From the NCBI GenBank assembly GCA_031285105.1, contig JAITWV010000103.1, forward strand, positions 1 through 5,776: a stretch of DNA of 5,776 nt, given 5' to 3'. Both the position numbers and the translations under genes were made by a program. A model generated the notes under the pieces. The model saw only the letters and a program-made list of their open reading frames with translations. It did no database searches and was not told where the DNA came from. This DNA is from Streptococcaceae bacterium (lineage in GTDB: Bacteria > Bacillota > Bacilli > Lactobacillales > Streptococcaceae). Shown here piece after piece: positions 1-2,935 of the stretch; the stretch's first letter is position 1, and each line of letters begins with the position of its first letter.

Positions 1-60
1 GAAAAAAGCATATATAGATAATTGAGATGAAGCAGAAAAGTATGGCACGGACTCTTTTAG

Positions 61-89
61 TTGATTTTTGAGCAAAAAAAAGTTATACT
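61..89 (+). promoter_or_regulatory. Toxin-antitoxin operon promoter
   Basis: The sequence shows a sigma-A type promoter: -35 TTGATT at 61-66, a 17-bp spacer and -10 TATACT at 84-89. Transcription would start near 96, about 23 bases before the antitoxin ATG. The spacing is ideal and both boxes are near consensus, so I trust it. The inverted repeat at 82-100 overlaps the -10 box, which fits autoregulation. Confidence 0.7.
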
Positions 90-100
90 TATGTTATAAC
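82..100 (+). promoter_or_regulatory. Inverted repeat over the -10 box, candidate antitoxin operator
   Basis: GTTATA at 82-87 and TATAAC at 95-100 form a perfect 6-bp inverted repeat with a 7-bp spacer. It covers the -10 box and the expected start of transcription. AbrB/MazE-fold antitoxins are known to repress their own operons as dimers on such sites. That this repeat is the operator is an inference from its position; A/T-rich repeats of this size can also occur by chance. Confidence 0.45.
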
Positions 101-118
101 GTTTATGAGGTGGTAATC

Positions 119-370
119 ATGGAAAAATTGAAAGTAAGAAAAATTGGTAATTCCCTTGGTGTTATCTTTCCACGTTCATCAGGATTAAAATTGAATGATG
201 AATTACTTTATACACATGAAGGAACAAAGCATATTCTAGATTCATCTGAAGCGGATAAAGCACACGATAGAGCGTTGATTGAAAAAAGCTTTGAAGATTT
301 TGAAAAAGGGTTGATTGTTTCTCATGAAGAAATGCTAAAAGAGTTTGGTGATAGCGGTTGGGGGAAATAA
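119..370 (+). CDS. AbrB/MazE-family antitoxin of a type II toxin-antitoxin system
   Basis: This encodes an 83-residue protein that should neutralise the toxin encoded immediately downstream and repress the operon. Residues 1-45 fit the AbrB/MazE swapped-hairpin DNA-binding fold: MEKLKVRKIGNSLGVIFP carries the family's typical K-x-x-x-I-G-N-S-x-G-V-x-x-P core, followed by SGLKLNDEL. Residues 46-83 are acidic and probably flexible, as expected of the toxin-binding arm. I chose ATG 119 because GAGGTGG at 107-113 lies 5 bases before it and the conserved domain begins at once. A longer reading from TTG 68 would start upstream of the predicted transcription start and adds 17 unlikely residues. The last codons (Trp-Gly-Lys) double as the toxin's ribosome binding site. 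The family call is firm; the exact subfamily (MazE, PemI or other AbrB) is not. Confidence 0.87.
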   Translation: MEKLKVRKIGNSLGVIFPRSSGLKLNDELLYTHEGTKHILDSSEADKAHDRALIEKSFEDFEKGLIVSHEEMLKEFGDSGWGK

Positions 371-373
371 TAT

Positions 374-691
374 TTGGATAAAGAATATGAATTAGTTTAT
401 CTGGCAAGTTTTAGGAATAGTTTACGAGAAATACGACAAGAATGGCGGAAACTAGGGATTTCTGAAGAATCTATTGCAAGGTTTATTAAAAGAATTAATA
501 CTTCCTTAGAGTATGTAGAATATAATCCTGAAATGTTTCCAGAAGTCTCAGATCGTTATGTTTTTTTAGTTCCGACCTATCGAATATCAGTTGGAAAGAC
601 ATACGCCATCTTTTATCGGATAATAGAAGATTCAAAACAGATATTAGTAGGAAGCATGTTTCATCAAAAACAAGTAAAAGTAAAATTTTAA
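374..691 (+). CDS. RelE/ParE-family toxin
   Basis: This encodes a 105-residue basic protein of the RelE/ParE toxin superfamily, which includes ribosome-dependent mRNA interferases (RelE, YoeB) and gyrase poisons (ParE). The family pattern is visible: an N-terminal strand with a helical hairpin (about 5-50), then N-P-E-M-F-P-E (51-57), the core strand PTYRISVGKTYAIFYRI (67-83), and the closing strand ILVGSMFHQKQVKVKF (90-105). Arg70, Lys75, Tyr81, Arg82 and His97 are candidate functional residues. Which target it attacks cannot be read from sequence. The start is TTG 374, three bases after the antitoxin stop. GGGGGA at 360-365, inside the antitoxin gene, is its ribosome binding site, so the two genes are probably translationally coupled with weaker toxin initiation. 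Length is normal for the family and no damage is seen, so it is likely functional. Confidence 0.9.
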   Translation: MDKEYELVYLASFRNSLREIRQEWRKLGISEESIARFIKRINTSLEYVEYNPEMFPEVSDRYVFLVPTYRISVGKTYAIFYRIIEDSKQILVGSMFHQKQVKVKF

Positions 692-701
692 TATGAGTGT
701 T

Positions 702-737
702 AAAGTCAATTTCTATTTTAGATTTTGGCTTTTTTTA
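702..737 (+). terminator. Intrinsic terminator of the toxin-antitoxin operon
   Basis: AAAGTCAA (702-709) pairs with TTGGCTTT (725-732) through 8 bp with one G-U pair. A 2x2 internal loop follows, then an inner TCTA/TAGA stem (712-715/719-722) closed by a 3-base loop. The T run at 730-736 supplies the U tail. It begins 11 bases after the toxin stop and should insulate the operon from the genes downstream. Confidence 0.75.
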
Positions 738-757
738 TATTTTCTAGGAGAAAAATA

Positions 758-969
758 ATGTATTCAAGGTTTTACCGTTGTGATTCGTCCAATTCAAAAA
801 CAAAACATCTTAGGAGCATACAAGAATATCAAAAAAACAACCGAAATTTGAAACCATTCCATCGGTTTACCAAGAGATTAAGTTACTCTTTTATAAAACA
901 GGTCAATTGATGGCAAGTCGTAAGAAACTACAAGAACCTTTGTTGTTTACGAAATGCGGAGGGAAGTAA
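758..969 (+). pseudogene. Frameshifted small gene of unknown function
   Basis: AGGAG at 746-750 stands 7 bases before ATG 758, but the frame opened there gives only 50 residues of implausible composition. A protein-like reading appears when frames are joined. Frame 759-836 reads Ile-Gln-Gly-Phe, then TVVIRPIQKQNILGAYKNIK. If one A of the A7 tract at 831-837 is dropped, it continues as QPKFETIPSVYQEIKLLFY and ends in LLFTKCGGK at TAA 967-969. Joining ATG 758 to the first part also needs one base fewer near 761. The intact ancestor would be about 69 residues, basic and soluble. I do not recognise the family. It has its own ribosome binding site but no evident promoter. The single-base changes could be true decay or base-calling errors, since one is in a homopolymer. 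Confidence 0.5.
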
Positions 970-1000
970 AAAAATAAACAAGAAAATAATCTCTTTGATT

Positions 1001-1023
1001 TTGCTGGTTTTTCAGCAATTTTG
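1001..1023 (+). terminator. Weak hairpin terminator
   Basis: TTGCTG (1001-1006) and CAGCAA (1013-1018) form a 6-bp stem with a 6-base loop, followed by only four T residues. It lies 31 bases after the stop of the broken small gene and directly abuts the -35 box of the promoter at 1021. The short stem and tail make it a weak terminator at best. Confidence 0.4.
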
Positions 1024-1049
1024 ACAACTGAATAAAACGCATTTATGAT
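1021..1049 (+). promoter_or_regulatory. Strong sigma-A type promoter
   Basis: TTGACA at 1021-1026 is a perfect -35 box, followed by a 17-bp spacer and TATGAT at 1044-1049, one base off the -10 consensus. This is the closest match to consensus in the window. Transcription would start near 1056, about 295 bases upstream of the small putative regulator at 1350. No operator repeat is obvious directly over it, so control may act in the long leader instead. Confidence 0.8.
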
Positions 1050-1055
1050 CAGGCT

Positions 1056-1349
1056 GTTTTAGGAGAAATGCCAATAAACACGCAAATAATTCGCGTAAAC
1101 AGCATACATCACAACACTTTGCCATGAAACCTTTGCTTTAAAGGGTCGAGCGATTTAACCAGAGGTAGGTCCGTTTTTGGTTGTGTAGAGTTTGGGGTAA
1201 AACCTAGCGAAATGACTTTGATGTTTTAATAGAAAAAAACCAGTGAAATCATGGAGAATATTTATATTTAATAAAAATTAATAGAACGAAATTTCTTATT
1301 CTTTTTAAGAAGGCAATGGCGGTTGTAATCAAAGAAGGAGTATAAAATT
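1056..1349 (+). other. Long leader region without a clear gene
   Basis: This stretch of about 295 bases lies between the strong promoter and the start at 1350. It holds a 19-codon ORF (1068-1127) and several short possible RNA pairings: CCTTT/AAAGG (1130-1134/1140-1144), AACCA/TGGTT (1157-1161/1178-1182), GGTT/AACC (1179-1182/1201-1204), TAGGT/ACCTA (1166-1170/1202-1206) and TTCTTA/TAAGAA (1293-1298/1306-1311). The second and third compete for the same GGTT, as alternative structures in an attenuator would. Each stem is short and could be chance. I see no match to a riboswitch or T-box that I know. It may be a regulatory 5' leader, a small RNA, or a decayed region. Confidence 0.45.
1068..1127 (+). 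CDS. 19-residue leader ORF
   Basis: The ORF encodes MPINTQIIRVNSIHHNTLP and ends at TGA 1125-1127. AGGAG at 1061-1065 lies only 2 bases before ATG 1068, which is tight, and the predicted transcription start (about 1056) leaves a leader of roughly 12 bases. Its stop overlaps ATG 1124 of a five-codon frame (MKPLL) in an ATGA arrangement. The peptide is not hydrophobic, so it does not resemble an enterococcal pheromone or inhibitor peptide. Translation of it could influence folding of the leader RNA. It may equally be chance. Confidence 0.3.
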   Translation: MPINTQIIRVNSIHHNTLP

Positions 1350-1549
1350 TTGTCAGATACACACCTAATTAAAACAGGTACACGCCCCAACAGACGAATT
1401 TATGCGCAAGTTTCTCAAGAAGTTTATCAAATGTGGCAAGAAATCAACGAATATGAACAAAAATCAAGCAAAAAAGATATTATCCTGCTTATACTTTGGA
1501 AAAATTGATTAAAGCACACCACGAATTAATGACAGCAGGTTTTATCTAA
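1350..1549 (+). pseudogene. Small putative ribbon-helix-helix DNA-binding protein, frame broken
   Basis: AAGGAG at 1335-1340 precedes a TTG start at 1350 by 9 bases. The first frame runs 52 codons and stops at TGA 1506-1508. It includes RRIYAQVSQEVYQMWQEINE, whose strand-then-amphipathic-helix pattern resembles small CopG/ribbon-helix-helix plasmid regulators. Around 1470-1483 the protein-like reading passes to the frame one base back, giving YPAYTLEKLIKAHHELMTAG up to TAA 1547-1549. Restoring one base (for example one T at 1479-1481) gives an intact product of about 66 residues. Alternatively, -1 slippage on the A6 run at 1470-1475 would join the frames. The fold assignment is tentative. Its position behind a strong promoter and before two surface-protein genes suits a local regulator. 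Confidence 0.5.
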
Positions 1550-1551
1550 AA

Positions 1552-1568
1552 TAGTAAATACTAGTAAA
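1552..1568 (+). repeat. Two TAGTAAA direct repeats one helical turn apart
   Basis: TAGTAAA occurs at 1552-1558 and again at 1562-1568, exactly 10 bases apart. The second copy is part of the 8-bp palindrome TACTAGTA at 1559-1566. Ribbon-helix-helix proteins commonly bind short direct repeats at about this spacing, and a putative protein of that class ends 3 bases upstream. That makes this a candidate operator between it and the exported protein gene. The repeats are short and A/T-rich, so chance is possible. Confidence 0.3.
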
Positions 1569-1631
1569 ATTCCATGCAGTATTAAAAACGGTTTGGTAAA
1601 ATAGGAAGAAATAAGAAATGGGGGATTAGAA

Positions 1632-2797
1632 ATGAACAAAGAAAGCATTACAAATTTTATTAGGAAATACAAAAAAATATTATTGGAAGTTGTGCAGCAA
1701 TCGTAGCATTTGGGGGAATAGGTGCAATCGTTCACCACCAACAAGTTAAAGCGGAAATTCAATCCGTGACAATACAACTGAAATCACAGCTGTATCGTGG
1801 GGAGTTAGGACTTAAAGAAATTCATGCACTTTTTGATCAAAAACAAGAATTTTTAGTTAAAGATATGACGCAAGAAAAAATCCATGAAGCAAGTTCGGCG
1901 GGTGTAGAAGTATCTGACCCGATTCAAGATACAGAAGAAATTCAAGCATTAATGAAGCAGGTCAATGAAAATAGTAAACAAATTAATGAACTGTCATTGA
2001 AAGCACAGATCATGTTTGATAAGCAAACCGAAGTAAATAAATTATTTACTGAGCCTGCATTAAACGGCTCTGAAACATCGAATGACCAGATTTTAGCAAA
2101 GGATATAAAACCAGATAGTTTAACAGCACTTGAAAAATACCTTGCGACAAAGGAAGTAGATACACCCTTCAAGAAAAAAATTAGAGATTTGGTGGCAGCT
2201 GCAAAAACACAACTTACTGATATTGAAACGGCAAAAAAGGCTGTCGAAGCTAGTGAAAAAGAGAAAGAAAATCGTGAGTTAAACAACAAAGCGATTGAAG
2301 CAGTTAATAAAATCAAAAATCCTGAAATCCAAAAATCTTATCTAGATAAATTGAATCCAATCAAGGACGAGTTAGATAAAAAAGACGAAGAAAAGAAAAA
2401 GATTGAGGAAAGCAAATCGCAAGAAGTCGCACAAGAACAGGCGAATCAAACAGGACAACCCGTTTACAATCAAAATACAGGAACCTATGTGCAACCAAGT
2501 AGTCCTGTATATAACCCTGGTAATGATAATTCAGGTTACACACCAACTCCACAACAGCCTTCAAACCCTGGAAATACAGGTGGAGGAAATTCTACACAAC
2601 CACCACAGAATAATGGTAATGGAGGCGGGATAGTTGCACCACCCCCGCAAAGAATGTATACAGCTTATTGGGAACATATCAACGGGCAAACAATAATAGT
2701 AGGTACATTTTCAACATGGGCAGCAGCCGCTACTGCTGCAGAAAATGCAGCTTGGGCTAATGAGGATGTGTGTATCAGCTTTGGAGTAATGGAATAA
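1632..2797 (+). CDS. Exported coiled-coil protein with Pro/Asn/Gly-rich stalk; N-terminal frameshift
   Basis: GGGGGA at 1620-1625 precedes ATG 1632. That frame encodes MNKESITNFIRKYKK, then runs into TAG 1704-1706. The frame one base back, open from 1664, supplies NIIGSCAAIVAFGGIGAIV and continues as an uninterrupted body to TAA 2795-2797. Adding one A to the A7 tract at 1671-1677 yields a 388-residue protein with a textbook signal or anchor segment (1-41, possible cleavage after Val-Lys-Ala). Next come a charged helical, probably coiled-coil region (about 45-270), a Pro/Gln/Asn/Gly linker (about 271-340), and a compact 47-residue C-terminal domain (342-388) rich in Ala and aromatic residues. 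There is no LPXTG motif, so it is membrane-anchored or released. As written, only a body lacking the export signal could start, at GTG 1766, which has no ribosome binding site. I do not recognise the family; a surface or conjugation-related role is inferred from the neighbours. Confidence 0.72.
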
Positions 2798-2806
2798 ATC
2801 AAAATG

Positions 2807-2842
2807 AAACAACTCCTATGAAAATTATAGAGTTGTTTTTTT
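2807..2842 (+). terminator. Intrinsic terminator after the exported coiled-coil protein gene
   Basis: AAACAACT (2807-2814) pairs with AGTTGTTT (2831-2838). After one bulged C, CTAT (2816-2819) pairs with ATAG (2827-2830), giving a 12-bp stem and a 7-base loop followed by a T run to 2842. It starts 10 bases after the stop codon. It separates this gene from the adhesin, yet no good promoter is visible between them, so partial read-through may matter. Confidence 0.8.
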
Positions 2843-2863
2843 ACGTAGAAAGGGAGGGAAAGG

Positions 2864-2893
2864 ATGTACTTTATACGTGCACCGTCTAGATAA
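2864..2893 (+). CDS. Nine-codon ORF upstream of the adhesin
   Basis: The ORF encodes MYFIRAPSR and stops at TAA 2891-2893. It is preceded at good spacing (5 bases) by the purine block GGGAGGG at 2852-2858, a strong ribosome binding site with no other gene to serve. The adhesin starts 42 bases after its stop. It could be a leader peptide tuning adhesin expression, or the remnant of an older gene start. No sequence family is recognisable at this length. Confidence 0.3.
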   Translation: MYFIRAPSR

Positions 2894-2901
2894 ATCGTAA
2901 A

Positions 2902-2915
2902 GTAATTCAAATTAC
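2902..2915 (+). promoter_or_regulatory. Perfect 14-bp palindrome upstream of the adhesin
   Basis: GTAATT at 2902-2907 and AATTAC at 2910-2915 form perfect 6-bp arms around a 2-base centre, 9 bases before the adhesin's ribosome binding site. The 2-base centre is too tight for a good RNA hairpin, so a dimeric DNA-binding protein is the likelier reader. No -35/-10 pair with consensus spacing is visible in 2843-2935, so the function is open. Confidence 0.35.
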
Positions 2916-2935
2916 AAAAAATCAAGGAGGATAAT

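Noticed and set aside
68..118. Longer antitoxin start at TTG 68 (17 extra residues)
   Set aside because: It starts inside the promoter, before the predicted transcription start, and lacks a ribosome binding site. ATG 119 has GAGGTGG and begins directly at the conserved domain.
725..910. 61-codon forward ORF across 725-910
   Set aside because: It begins inside the terminator stem, and its residues are not protein-like. The better reading of this DNA is the frameshifted gene at 758-969.
1068..1127. Pheromone or inhibitor peptide of the pCF10/pAD1 kind
   Set aside because: Known inhibitor precursors of about 21-23 residues are signal-like with a hydrophobic C-terminal octapeptide. This peptide is polar, with His, Asn and Arg.
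1245..1344. Open stretch of about 33 codons ending in VVIKEGV just before the regulator
   Set aside because: It has no start with a ribosome binding site, stops crowd the same frame upstream, and its last codons are simply the ribosome binding site of the gene at 1350.
970..1350. tRNA, CRISPR repeats or insertion-sequence ends in the gene-free stretch
   Set aside because: No cloverleaf, no regularly spaced repeats and no terminal inverted repeats with target duplication could be found by eye.
1691..1693. Lipoprotein reading of Ile-Gly-Ser-Cys in the exported protein
   Set aside because: The hydrophobic core follows the Cys instead of preceding it, so a lipobox cleavage site is not credible.
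1526..1777. Reverse-strand ORF of 83 codons opposite the signal segment
   Set aside because: It has low-complexity Phe/Leu/Ser composition, typical of antisense to A-rich DNA, and no ribosome binding site. It overlaps the better supported forward gene.
1942..2316. Reverse-strand ORF of 124 codons opposite the coiled-coil region
   Set aside because: It is antisense to Lys/Glu/Ala-rich codons, which gives false Phe/Ser/Leu-rich frames. No start signal or conserved pattern is seen.
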